This document shows positions 32,901 to 43,581 of a stretch of DNA of 64,000 bases, one piece after another. The DNA comes from Paulownia fortunei (taxonomy: Eukaryota > Streptophyta > Magnoliopsida > Lamiales > Paulowniaceae). The notes under the pieces are model-generated. The model saw nothing but the letters and a program-made list of their open reading frames with translations. It had not been told where the DNA came from and ran no database searches. The position numbers and the translations under genes are program-made. Within the stretch, counting starts at the first letter, position 1; each line of letters opens with the position of its first letter. The DNA is taken from contig CM033122.1 of assembly GCA_019321725.1 (NCBI GenBank), positions 14,658,274 through 14,722,273 on the forward strand, in the 5' to 3' direction.

Positions 32901-33722
32901 AAATACAGCACATGGGTATCAAACCAGCAGAAATTATCAATACAATTACCACAAATCACAAGTCATCAAAATCTACTACACATGAAAAATATAGCATATG
33001 GGGTTTATGCCTGCCAACCCTCTTTCATGTTAACTTTCCGCCTAACACATATGATATCAGATTTCTCGGAAAATCTACTACACATGAAATAGAATGGAGA
33101 GAAGAACATGTCCACATACAATTTTGACAAATCAATTGCATTCTAATAACAAAAGCCATAATTGAGAATACATTGAGTGAGAATCATAAACCATTGAAGA
33201 AATTATACCTATAATACATTTGGATACATTTGAAGATAAAAACAAGATCTTCTACAATCAAAGTGATCCACAAAGATCTGGACCAAAACAATGTAAGCAA
33301 TTTAACCTAAATAAAAACACATGTCTAACACCCAAACAACAACATAAAGATCTAGAATCATGACAATATCCGAAATCTAGACAACTAAAGTTAAATGGAA
33401 GAAAAAATGTGACCTCCAAGGCCATAAATGCATTCAGGAATAAGAAGAGAAATATAATTTTGTTAGTAAAGTTATTGAAAAAGAAAAAAAAAACAGTGAG
33501 ATGATTAAAACAATGCTGAAGGGATAAGTTCAAAACTTCCCCAGAAAATTCAGTTTTCTTTTTGAAATTGTTTATGAATTCTTCCATAATTCAGTTGAAT
33601 TCATAATAGTAGCCTCAGAGCTATGTTATCTTACATTTTCTCTCTAAAACAAATGGATAAGACTAGTTCTAGACTAAAATAGTGGAGCAAGAAGTGACAG
33701 AGCTGGTCACTGTGCACAGACT

Positions 33723-34580
33723 ATGGAAATGAAGCAACAAGAATTTTTGGAAGGTCAGTTGGAGATGAAGAAGCAATTGGAGGAAGCCTCACAGATAATT
33801 GAAATCCTTGTGTAGAAGAATGGAGAAGATGTTGATATGGTAAGGACTCTGTGAACTTAAATTCTTCTTCACAGCACAATACCTCTAGGAACAAAAATGA
33901 CATGGGAGAAAATTTATCTTCTCCACACACTAGACTTCTAGAGAATCCACCCCACTATCAATGTCAATGTCAATGTCAAATTGCCTAGATTTGAATGCCT
34001 CACTGTAGAGAATCTGAAAGGATAGATTAGAAAATTTCACAAGTATTTCCCAATGAACCCAATGCTAGATAATGAGAAGATTGTCACTGTTGCCATGCAT
34101 ATAGAGGAGGCAGCTGACAATTGGTATCTAGACTATATAGAGGGAAGTGAAGACATAGGGTGGACTAAAATTTCAAAGTTAGTAAAAGATAGGTTCTCAC
34201 TACCAAGGGAAGAGAACACAATGGAGTGCGTAACAAGTTGACACAACTGCAATCAGTGAATGCGAATGTAGAAAGTTGAAAGCATTTATGTGCAGCATGA
34301 AAAGATCCTTGTCACAAGACATTTTCATTATCCTCATGATGTTCCCACGAGTTCAGAACTTTTCAATATTGCCCACTTAGTAATATCTCATCAACATCGT
34401 AAAATTTCAGCAGAACTTCATCAGAATGAGAGATGGTTATCAAGACAAAATGGAATGCTACAAAATATATAGCAGAAAAAAGAATACTCATCGCGATATT
34501 ACAACCAAAAAATAATAGAATTCAAAGAATGAAAGAATGCTCAAAAACGTAGATAAGAAGAAAACCTCAAGCCTTCAGCA
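33723..34580 (+). pseudogene. Ty3-gypsy-like gag remnant, unit 3 copy
   Basis: Better preserved than 14807-15700. Opens MEMKQQEFLEGQLEMKKQLE, EASQIIEILV, stop. A frame at 34020-34230 then reads IRKFHKYFPMNPMLDNEKIV, TVAMHIEEAADNWYLDYIEG and DIGWTKISKLVKDRFSLPRE, a gypsy-type gag capsid domain. A later frame has MQHEKILVTRHFHYPHDVP. No nucleocapsid knuckle, no pol, no LTR. It was inherited through the duplication, so it is older than the two Copia elements. Confidence 0.6.
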
Positions 34581-34620
34581 AATAGATTGGTCACTGATTC
34601 AGTTGTAAAATAGAGTTGTA

Positions 34621-34989
34621 AAATAGAGAGCAAAGGTAACAAACCAGCACAAATTGTCAATACAATCACCACAAATCACAGGCCACCAAAATCAGACTTT
34701 CAAAAAGCAGAGAGCACAAAGTTAAGTAGAAAGCAAAAGCAGGGAACAAATATTACAAACAGATGCAAAAAACATTTACACCATCAATGTGTCATCCACA
34801 AAAAAAAATCTCCATCGATGGACTAAGAAACATAGAATAACTCGAACACCAAGGGACAAATAAAAGCATATTTCACTTTTGCATCGCCATTGTATACCAA
34901 TGCTTAAATAAATAAAATTTACTCTAAGAAATCAGTTATCTCGGTCAGGGAAGAAAATATCACAGATATTAAATTAAAAATTCACCAAC
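34621..34989. other. no recognisable feature beyond a short direct repeat
   Basis: 34626-34690 repeats part of 32916-32972 (ACCAGCA.AAATTGTCAATAC, CACCACAAATCACA). The rest is anonymous AT-rich DNA at the right edge of the duplicated array. Confidence 0.45.
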
Positions 34990-35207
34990 AATAGATCCCG
35001 GGACAGAGCCAGAAAATAGAACTAGGGGGCGAGATTTTTTTTTTTTCTTAAAAACAATAGGTAAAGAGGTATTTTTAATTTTTTAAGGGGGGCAATATTT
35101 TAAAATTTAATAATTTTATATATATAATTAGTACTAATTTAAATTTTTTAAGGAGTTGAGAGGGCGGCCGCGGCCGCCCGCCTTCCCGCTCCATCATTGA
35201 ATAGATC
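34990..35207. mobile_element. hAT-like MITE with 8-bp TSD
   Basis: Element 34998-35199, flanked by the 8-bp direct repeat AATAGATC (34990-34997 and 35200-35207). The ends CCGGGACAGAGCCAGAA and, from the right, CAATGATGGAGCGGGAA are both close to the consensus-like CAGGGGCGGAGCCAG end seen in plant hAT-type MITEs. About 10 of 17 TIR positions agree. Near its right end is a perfect 18-bp palindrome GGGCGGCCGCGGCCGCCC (35162-35179) in otherwise AT-rich DNA. It lies inside the DEAH-helicase pseudogene region. No transposase. Confidence 0.65.
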
Positions 35208-35577
35208 ATAATATATTCCACAGCAGTATTTAGAAATCAAATCATAATAATATAAAAGTCCTACAGGTCATTGAATCAATGGAGATGAAATGAACAAGCA
35301 ATAAGTTGTTCTTGGCTGGAAATATGATGCCACAACCTGAGATACATCATTTCATAAAAACACCACTATCTGCAACTAGTATAAAAGAAAGACGGCATCA
35401 TTAAAACAAAATATGATATACATTCACAAAAATAAGATGAGAAAAGCATAAATACTCACAGTATTGGTAATATCTTCAAATCAAATTGTGTCACCAACTT
35501 CTTCGCCTAGTTTGACACCCATCTCTTCAGAAACTCTTGAAGCAATAGTCTGATTGCCAAATAACCTTAACTTCATG

Positions 35578-35631
35578 GAGTTTATTAATAGACTTAAGAG
35601 TGTCGAGTTTATTAATAGACTTAAGAGTGTC
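35578..35631. repeat. perfect 27-bp tandem repeat x2
   Basis: Two identical copies of a 27-bp unit beginning GAGTTTATTAATAGACTTAA (35578-35604 and 35605-35631), inside an intron of the helicase pseudogene. Perfect identity indicates a recent slippage event. Confidence 0.95.
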
Positions 35632-36270
35632 TTAACTATTGCATAGTGCAGCTATTGGGTAAAAGTTGCAGGTAATTACTCAAACTTAATTTCCCTAGGG
35701 CTTTTATTAAAGTTGCAGGTAATTCAAGTTTTCATTAAAGGTGAATAACATGTTACAAGACAGTAATGGAACACAGAAAATTGGGAATATACCAATGGCA
35801 ATGGAATTATTTAGGCTCCAAGATCTAATATCACAGTCGATGAAGAATAAGTAACATTCACTTAAACTGCCACCATACAGCCTAGTCGTCACAGCATCAA
35901 CAGAAAAATAAGTTTCCCATTTATTATATGATATTAGAACACGAACAAATAATAAAGCACCAATTCTTACTCCAAATAATAATCTGTAGATCGTAGTAAA
36001 ACTAGATGAGCACAATTCCACCCAGACATAGACTTTTATTGTAAGTTTCAAATTGCAACCTAAAAGCACATCAAGAAACCATATTTCTCGGAAAACAAAA
36101 TCCTTGCATGCAGGGAAAAAAGGTTTTGATATCCCCTACTCCAATATAATTTTTTTTTGAATCCATGTGAGTTTTCAAACTTGTAATACACTATTAGAAC
36201 AAATAAAAACACAAACTAACCCATCTAAAATAGATCTTGTGGATGCATGTACAAAAGCAGGCTCCAGTGT
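35632..36270. other. helicase pseudogene intron DNA
   Basis: Between exon 4 and exon 3 remnants. It contains a short direct repeat (AAAGTTGCAGGTAATT at about 35665 and 35709). A 120-codon minus-strand frame (35707-36069) has no domain and lies within the intron, so I do not call it a gene. Confidence 0.5.
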
Positions 36271-36938
36271 CATAACTGCACAGCCAAGCACCTCGGTTCC
36301 ATGAACACTATCTTCCATCCACCCTCCGCCCATCCAGCTTCTTTCAAGTATTGTTCACCCAGTTTCGTTAAACAACAGCAAATATATTTTCAAGAAGAAG
36401 AATTCAATATTTAATAGCCAAATCAAGAATTAATACCCAATAAGAAGGATAATTCAAGAATTAAAGCCCAAGAAGAACCAATCAAGAATCAGTACCCAGT
36501 AAGAAGAATACTTCAAGAATTGCACAGGAAGAACAAAAAATTCGAGTATTCACATTATTCATACTCAAGAAACGTAAAAGTTGAAGAATGTGACTAGTTT
36601 ATGTTCAAGAAACAAATTCATCTGTATCCAGTAATCTTGAGAGAAGACCTGGGGAATCTGAGTAGTTTATGGTGGCCAATGCGTCTCCACTAAATACAGA
36701 ATGGCGGTTCTATACCTGTACACGGGGAGCCTCTGCCTCTGCTTCTGCTTACACATACCCATTTTCATATATTCAATAAACAAGGAAAAACCACCCAATG
36801 CAAGAGGGAAAAAGAAAAGAAAAGAAGATTTTTTTACCCTGAAGAAGAAGACAGGCAGGCGGAGTAGAATAAAACGCTGCCTTCTTCATTGTCAACAAGG
36901 CGAGGCTTCTCTGTTCCTGGTCTCCAAAATCTTGACAT

Positions 36939-37772
36939 TCTTCTTTTTTTCCGGCGAAATAAACTAGTAAATATCACTGATGTAACGAAGAAATCTTTTT
37001 TTGTTCACCAGAACTGTAATGGGTACATAAATTCAGCGGGTATGAAGAGACTAGGTGTGACTGTTGTCCTTTCATTCGTATGTCATTTTTGGAAGTCTGT
37101 TTGAAAATGAAAAATAATATTATAATTCATATGATTTGTCTAAATATTTTTTCAAAAATAAATATAATTAATAATACAAAAATAATAATTATAGTTGATC
37201 TGATATATTTTTTTATAAAAAAAATATTTGAATGGATATATTTTTGAGATCAAAAGTATATTTTGAATTTTTTGAAAAAAATAAAGTCAATCAAAATTTT
37301 GGATAAAATAATTTCATATATGAAAATTTTTCAATTTTTTTCACAATCAATCACGACAATTGTAATTTTTCTATAAAAAAAAGAAGGAATGTATTGAAGT
37401 ATGATAAGATCGTGAAATTTAAAATGACAAATTTACCCTCAAGCTCTAGATCTTCTTTTATGTGGATCCAAATCCAAACATTTCCTCTAACTATGGTTGT
37501 GATTGAATATGATATCCATTTCAAAGAATTAATTTTTATAAAAAAAATCCGTGACAATTTTTTTTTCATATTTTTAGATGTGTGTTTTTTATTATTGTAT
37601 ATTGAGAAAAAAAATATAATTATGATGATTATGATAATTGATGTGAGTTGTCCTTTTTTTGGAGAATTGATTTGGTTAGGTAGTTGATTCAAGAGAAAAT
37701 GTCATAAAACTTGTTTATTTGGCAATTTTATAAGAATTACCTTTGACACTTGTCAATATGGTATTTGTCCTT
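36939..37772. other. AT-rich flank upstream of the helicase pseudogene
   Basis: On the minus strand this would be the promoter side of the DEAH-helicase pseudogene. Just upstream of its ATG the minus strand has TTTCGCCGGAAAAAAAGAAG. Beyond 37080 the sequence is extremely AT-rich with poly-T/A runs, and two overlapping opposite-strand frames at 37351-37692 appear to be composition artefacts. Confidence 0.4.
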
Positions 37773-37946
37773 ATCAATGATATGAATTTGTCCACATATA
37801 TCATAAAATATAGATATATATAAATATATATATATATAATATAAATACATGCATATATATATCAATGATATGAATTTGTCCACATATATCATAAAATATA
37901 GATATATATATAAATATATATATAATATAAATACATGCATATATAT
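37773..37946. repeat. about 87-bp tandem duplication with TA microsatellite
   Basis: Two adjacent units, 37773-37860 and 37861-37946, each starting ATCAATGATATGAATTTGTC and ending ATGCATATATAT. They differ only by the length of internal TA runs. Recent tandem duplication. Confidence 0.95.
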
Positions 37947-39679
37947 TAACATGTATCTATAATTTTGCACTCATCTTAACAAAAATATATCGTTGGGAAA
38001 AAAATGAAATGTAAATAATTGTATTGCAAATAGTTCATTGCTTGATGAATGAAGTTCCATACTAGGATATTTTTAGTTTTGTTGCATTTTACAATATAAT
38101 AAATTTATATTAACTACTTTTTTACCTTTTTATTTGTTTTCCAAAAAATGATTATAACATAAATAATAACACATTCATTTCTTTTTTATCCTTAAAATTT
38201 TCATTTCTATAACTTTTCATACGTATTTTTTTTTTAAAAAAATCTTTTATACTTTTTGCTTCCCTCCAGATCAAATTAGCACAAAAAAACTCAAAAATTA
38301 CCATAAAGGAAAGAAAAAGACCTTAACGAGTAGTAACAAATGAACAAGAATGGAAAGTCTCTTCAATGTTAGGCACCGCCAAGACGCTACTCAATCAACC
38401 CAATTATATAAAGAAGCCCCATTAGACAAATAACCAAAATCTTTAGCTCACTTTAAAATTATTTAAAATCAAACCACTTCAATAATGCACTGATGTGATA
38501 GACTAGGCTTTGTTTGCATTACTAAGGTCAATGTGAAGGTCTAGTAGACTATTCCTGATGCAGAAAATATTATTTATTTTACATTTAAAAATGATTAAAT
38601 CAAAATATATTTTCTCAAAGTGAAATGTAAAACAACATATTAATTCTGGTCAAACTCTACAAATCATTAATTCAAAAGTATTTTAATTTTAATATGGTTA
38701 TGAAACCTTTTCAAAACACTTCAAAAATAATTTTGAAAATGATCCAAACATAGTGACAATATTTTTCTATCGTTTATATAAAAGCAGCATGAAATCAATA
38801 TTGTTACATTAGCAACCACGACCCTAAAGTCAAAAAACTTTATGTGACAATAGATTAGGTGTCATTGAATTATATATACTTGATCGATTGCTTTTGAATT
38901 AGAAATTTGTCGATCATAATTTATGTGAGAAAAACTAATATTATCAGGGTAATCTAGAGAAAACATCGATATAGTGGTGATGTTGATCATTTTCGAGTCT
39001 TTAATAAATAAAGCAAAATAATATTGCTATATTGTGGATTGTGAGCAATATCGATAGAGTTTGTGAGGCGAAAAGAGTTTGTGAGGCGAAATAAGATGAG
39101 GTCAGCACCAACTTAGAATTTCTTGTTTGGTTTGCTTTTAATACCATATTGAATAACTATTTCAATTAAAAATTTAAACTAAAAAATTAATATTGTTAAC
39201 TGTTGCATGGCACCGAGGGCAATGGCATCACCAAAAGCAACATTATTGAACAATTTCAACCTCAGAACTAAGTGCAAACTCCTTCACTAGGTCCAAAACC
39301 CAAATTGAGTCTATTGCTCTTTCTCTTGCACAACACTTATCTTTTTTTGTTTTTTTTTTCTTTTAAAAAAGTATGCGTGTTATATTCTTAATAAATGTCT
39401 ATGAAATAACTATAAAATAATTAGATTTTATCAATTTTTAAGTGTGATACATTGAATACAACACCAAGATAATCTACCTGGACATTTCGACTAAGATAAT
39501 TTAAGTATAAGAAGGTGTTGAAAAATGGTATGCAATTTAGCTCACCATCTTCTGCAATACTGAAACAAGAACATAAATGATTGAAACATGCTCTTAAGAT
39601 CAAAATTGACTTGAAAAATAAGTCTCAATGAAGAATTTGGATTTAAAAAGACATATTTTATATGTCTTGTCGCATATAC
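37947..39679. other. no recognisable feature
   Basis: AT-rich intergenic DNA with a 20-bp local repeat (GTTTGTGAGGCGAAAAGA, GTTTGTGAGGCGAAATAA near 39059-39095). If the SIRE-type element that follows was ever complete, its 5' LTR and gag should lie here, but I see no match to its 3' LTR. Confidence 0.4.
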
Positions 39680-40940
39680 TTCATTAAAAGCCAACAGTAT
39701 TGACTCTTGGTATTTTGGGAGTGGATGTTCCGGACACATGACAGGTGACAAGAAAAAACTAAAAGACTATCAAAAAATGACTGAAGGACATGTTACTTTC
39801 GGAGATGGAGAAAAATAATGTGTACTTGGAAAATGAGTACTCAAAGTACACAATATTGAAGGACTACCAAAGTTTAAGAATGTACTCTATCAAAAGGTTT
39901 GAAGGCAAATCTAACCAACATCAATCAGCTCCATGATCAAAATCTCTTTATCAGGTTTAGCAAATACAAATGTCAAGTATTTAATGAAACTGACAGATGT
40001 GTGTTAATTAGCTCTCGATCATCTGATAATTGTTATATATTGCAACAACCTTAGATATTTACAACATAAAATTAGATGAAAATAATTTATGGAACCAAAA
40101 ATTGGGGCATTTAAATTTTAAAATTCGGACAATGATTGTGAATGCAGGAGTTGTGCTTAAATTACCAAAACTGAATAAAAGGAATCCAGGAGTTTGTGGT
40201 ACTTGTCAACTTGAAAAATAAAAGAAAGGTATACGCAAAGTGTTGCAACACATCGGTACTTCTCTCGCTCTCAAACTTCTCCACATGGACCTAAAGGGAC
40301 CAATGCAGGTAGAAAGTATAGGAGGTAAAAGGTATGTGTTTGTGTGTGTTGATGATTTTTTGAGATTTACTTGGATAAATTTTATTAGAGAAAAATCTGA
40401 TACTTTTCAAGTGTGCAAAAAATTATGTGAAAGAAACTAAACAATGTAAGATAGTTAGAATTAGAAGTGAACATGGTAGGGAATTCAAAAATATTATCTT
40501 TACTGATTTTTGTGAAAAACATAGGATTACCCACGAATTTTTTAGTATAAAAACACCATAACAAAATAGTATTGAGGAAAGTAAGAACAAAAATGTTTAG
40601 GAGATGGATAGAGTAATGCTGAACTCTAAAGGAGTAGCCATCTATTTTTGGGTAGAGGCAATCAACACTATATGTTACACCATTAATCTAATATATTTGA
40701 AGCTAGGTACCAAGATTACTCCATATAAATTTTGGAAAGATAAAAAGTCTAATCTTAGCTACTTTTACATTTTTTGGTTGTACATGCTATATACTAAATG
40801 ATCTTGAGGAACTAAGAAAATTTGATACTAAAAGTGATAGAGGAATTTTTCTTGGTTATTCCTTGAACAGTTTGGCATACCGTGTGTATAACATAAGAAC
40901 CCAAACTGTCATAGAATCTTCAGATATAGTGGTTTATGAT
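39680..40940 (+). pseudogene. SIRE-type protease, GAG-pre-integrase and integrase, broken
   Basis: Protease: WYFGSGCSGHMTGDKKKLKD near 39703; the family motif is LDSGCSRHMTGD, so the catalytic Asp is Gly here. GAG-pre-integrase at 40080-40220: LWNQKLGHLNFKIRTMIVNA and PKLNKRNPGVCGTCQLEK (HHCC motif kept). Integrase: LKLLHMDLKGPMQVESIGGK, RYVFVCVDDFLRFTWINFIR and EKSDTF (first two catalytic Asp visible), then TDFCEKHRITH. After a stop at the PQQN position: MLNSKGVAIYFWVEAINT. At least eight stops or shifts by eye. Confidence 0.85.
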
Positions 40941-41639
40941 TATAATATTTTTGTAGATCAATTGAAAAAAGAGGAGATTCTTAGTGTTAGTGAATAAAAA
41001 GGAATTGAATAGTTACTATTGGAATCAATGTTGCAACAACAAAATAAAATGTTGCAACAAATGAAACTGGACATAAAATAAAAAACAATGATTGTACTGA
41101 AGCAGTTCAAAAAGTACTTTCAATCAGAGTTTAGAAGAACCATCATTCAGATTAGATCATTGGGTCCTCATTGAAAGAAGGCAAACTAGGGACAAGCTTA
41201 AGGTAAGTTACCAAGACATGGTAAGGTATGTGTGTTTCACCTCATCAATTGAACCCAAAATGTAAAGGAAGCTTTACTTGATGAATTTTGGGTCATAACC
41301 ATACAAGAAGAGTTAGAATAGTGAACTAGGAATGATGTGTGGAAACTTGTGCCTAGACCTAAAATACTAATGTAATAGGAACCAAATGGATTTTCAAAAA
41401 CAAAACCGATAAGTTTGGTAATATTAAAAAAAATATGGCTAGGTTGGTAGTTCAAGGTCTTCTACTAGTTAAAAAGGATTTATCAAAATCAATGTCTTCT
41501 ACTTGAATATTTTGATGAAATATTTTCACTAGTTGCTAGATTAGAGTCAATTCATTTCCTTTTGGTCATAACAAGTTTGTTGGGTTTCAAATTATTTCAA
41601 ATGGATATAAAAGTGCTTTAATTTTCTAAATGGAGTTTT

Positions 41640-42035
41640 AATTGAAGAAACATATGTTGAGCAATCAAAAGGTTTTGAGGATCCCACACTTTTCTAACTA
41701 TGTTTTCAAGTTAAAAAAGGCTCTTTATAGCTTGAAACAAACTCCTAGATCTTGGTATGAGAGATTAACAAATTTTTTAATTGAAAAAGGATACAAGAAA
41801 GAGAGAGTAGATAAAACTTTATTTATCAAAAGATTCAAGAATAAGATCATCATTGCACAAATCTATGTTGATGATATTATTTTTGGGTCTACTTCTCAAC
41901 TCAAAATTGAAGAATTTGTTAGTCAAATGTCCCATGAATTCGAAAGAAGTATGGTTGGCGAACTTAACTATTTTCTAAGTTTACAAGCAAGTAACTTAAA
42001 GATGGAATGTTCATTTGTCAATCTAATATGCTGAG
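41640..42035 (+). pseudogene. SIRE-type reverse transcriptase core
   Basis: 130 open codons: YVFKLKKALYSLKQTPRSWY, ERLTNFLIEKGYKKERVDKT, LFIKRFKNKIIIAQIYVDDI (YVDD at 41864-41875), IFGSTSQ, MSHEFERSMVGELNYFLSLQ. Upstream (41240-41630) the fingers region is readable in pieces (NVWKLVPRPK-like, NKFGNIKKNMARLVVQGL) with stops. The catalytic Asp pair survives although the gene is dead. Confidence 0.85.
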
Positions 42036-42101
42036 AACCTAGTTAAAAGATTTGGACTTGAAAACCAAACCATTAAGAACTCTTAGAGGACAAATGAGAA
42101 G

Positions 42102-42780
42102 TTGTTAAAAGAGGAAGAAGGAACTCTAGTTGAACCAAGTTTGTCTAGAATCATGATAGGTAGTTCGTTGTACCTTACTGCTATTAAGCTAGATATTGAT
42201 TTCAGTATTGGTATTTGTGCAAGGTACCAAGCCAACCTAAAAGAATCACATCATAGTGCTATAAAATGTATCATATGGTATGTAAATGGTATGGCTGATT
42301 TTGGGATTTGGTATTGTGAAGACCCTAACTAAACTATTGCAGGTTTTAGTGATGTAGATTGACTGGAGATGTTGGCAATAGAAAAGGCACAATGGGAGGC
42401 TGTTTTTACTTAGAAATAACTTGATTTCTTGGTACAATATATGAACAAAATTCTAATTTATTGTCAACAATAGAAGCTAAATAAATTGTGGTTGGGAGTT
42501 GCTGCTCTCAACTACTTTGGATGAAACGGATGCTAGAATACTATGGAATTAAATAGGAAGTATTATATGTTTATTGTGATAACTCAAGTGCAATTAAGAT
42601 ATCTAAAAACCCTGTTCAACATTCTAGGACAAAGCATATAGATATTTGTCATCATTTTGTTAGGGATTTAGTTGAAAAGAAAACTCTGGTTAGACTATGT
42701 TGCATCAGAGAACGGCTTGCTAAAATATTACCAAGCCTCTAGATGCACTTTGTTTTGATTCTATGAGAAAACCTCTAGGA
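42102..42780 (+). pseudogene. SIRE-type RT C-terminus and RNase H
   Basis: LSRIMIGSSLYLTAIKLDID, FSIGICARYQANLKESHHSA and IWYVNGMADFGIWY, then after stops AGFSDVD and [52 protein letters not shown] and [19 protein letters not shown]. RNase H of the Copia type with DNSSA and TKHID. Several in-frame stops (for example at the WAGD position). Confidence 0.85.
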
Positions 42781-43581
42781 ATTTGTATGATCTAATTGCA
42801 TAAGAATTAAAAAAGAATTTGTTACAAATATATTACATGTGTCTTTATTTATACATGTTTCAATAATTTATTAGTTATCAGAATAATTTTTGCATATCAT
42901 GATAGGACTACATTAGGCATTTTGCATATGTTAAACACTTGTTTTAAATAGTCATATTTTGAAGTCTTGGACTGTGTATCTCATTTGAACAAAATTATAT
43001 TTGAAATTGAGACAAACATTCCATAAAAAGTTCCTTGATATTGTTTTCACATTTGGATGCCTTTGACAAAAAGCTAACTATGCAATGGTATGAAGCTAAC
43101 TTATGTATCTCTTGATATAAGGAAGAAGATTTAACATGTGGAAAGTACTACCCTTGGAATACAGCGAAAACTACTAACTCCAATTGAGAGAAATAAAATA
43201 AAAGAAAAAGAAAAAAAAAAATTCTCTCTCAAAATGCTCGAGAAATTGAATTTGGAATGTAATCAAAATTTTATTTTTGCAAAAAAGTTTGAAGAGATTT
43301 TTGGTTCCTAAATTATAAAAAATTGATCTTTTAATAAGCATGTGACACATTTTATTTTTGTTTGCATATTTTTATTTTCAATTTTATAGGCAAAAATTAG
43401 AAATTTGTGTGTGTTTGAAAATACATCATATGAGATTTTGATAAATATAGAAGCTAAAATATCTTTTGTAGTAAAATCTTCCCACAGAAAAACCCTAATT
43501 CTCTCGGCATTCTCATTATTTTTTCTTTAGCTCTCTTGTACTTTATATTATTTTTTTCTCTGAAAGTTTCAAGCTTCAAAC
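42781..43581. other. spacer between pol and env-like ORF
   Basis: Non-coding, T-rich. In SIRE-type elements a spacer commonly separates pol from the third ORF. No splice or frame signal is clear here. Confidence 0.5.

Larger units (their letters stand above)
17445..34620 (+). repeat. duplication unit 3
   Basis: The longest unit. Its order is the CHD1 block (17445-22409, matching 4845-8867), Copia 1, 26574-27113 (matching 8873-9405), Copia 2, 32235-32410, the 394-865-like block (32411-32900), then 32993-34600 (matching 13707-15735). 21412-22409 and 26574-27113 contain nothing coding that I recognise. 32901-32992 shares about 55 bp with 34626-34690, a small direct repeat (AAACCAGCA.AAATT.TCAATAC). 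Confidence 0.8.
35345..36938 (-). pseudogene. DEAH-box RNA helicase pseudogene (DHX35/DEAH9-like), 5' exons
   Basis: Minus-strand exons of a spliceosome-associated DEAH-box helicase of the DHX35 type. Exon 1 (36838-36938): intact MSRFWRPGTEKPRLVDNEEG, then SVLFYSACLSSSS, and a donor GTAAAA. Exon 2 (36649-about 36757): KQRQRLPVYRYRTAILYLVE, TH, then a stop, then TTQIPQ; the Walker A segment GETGSGK expected between them is deleted. Exon 3 (about 36275-36355): QYLKEAGWAEGG, then the motif Ia region is degraded (EPRC instead of QPRR). Exon 4 (35460-about 35549): SRVSEEMGVKLGEEVGDTI, a stop where Arg (CGA to TGA) is expected, FEDITNT, donor GTGAGT. A short exon 5 remnant at 35345-35369. Everything downstream (DEAH box to C-terminus) is absent. 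Confidence 0.85.

Noticed and set aside
35162..35179. GC-rich 18-bp palindrome as a possible protein-binding site
   Set aside because: It is better explained as part of the hAT-like MITE with an 8-bp TSD around it.
35707..36069. 120-codon minus-strand open frame as a small gene
   Set aside because: It falls within an intron of the DEAH-helicase pseudogene, with no domain and no start context.
37351..37692. Two open frames on opposite strands over the same DNA
   Set aside because: Extreme AT/poly-A content produces Ile/Lys/Phe-rich frames on both strands. No evidence for either.
37773..37946. Tandem repeats as a CRISPR-like array
   Set aside because: Only two units, no unique spacers, and the DNA is plant nuclear.
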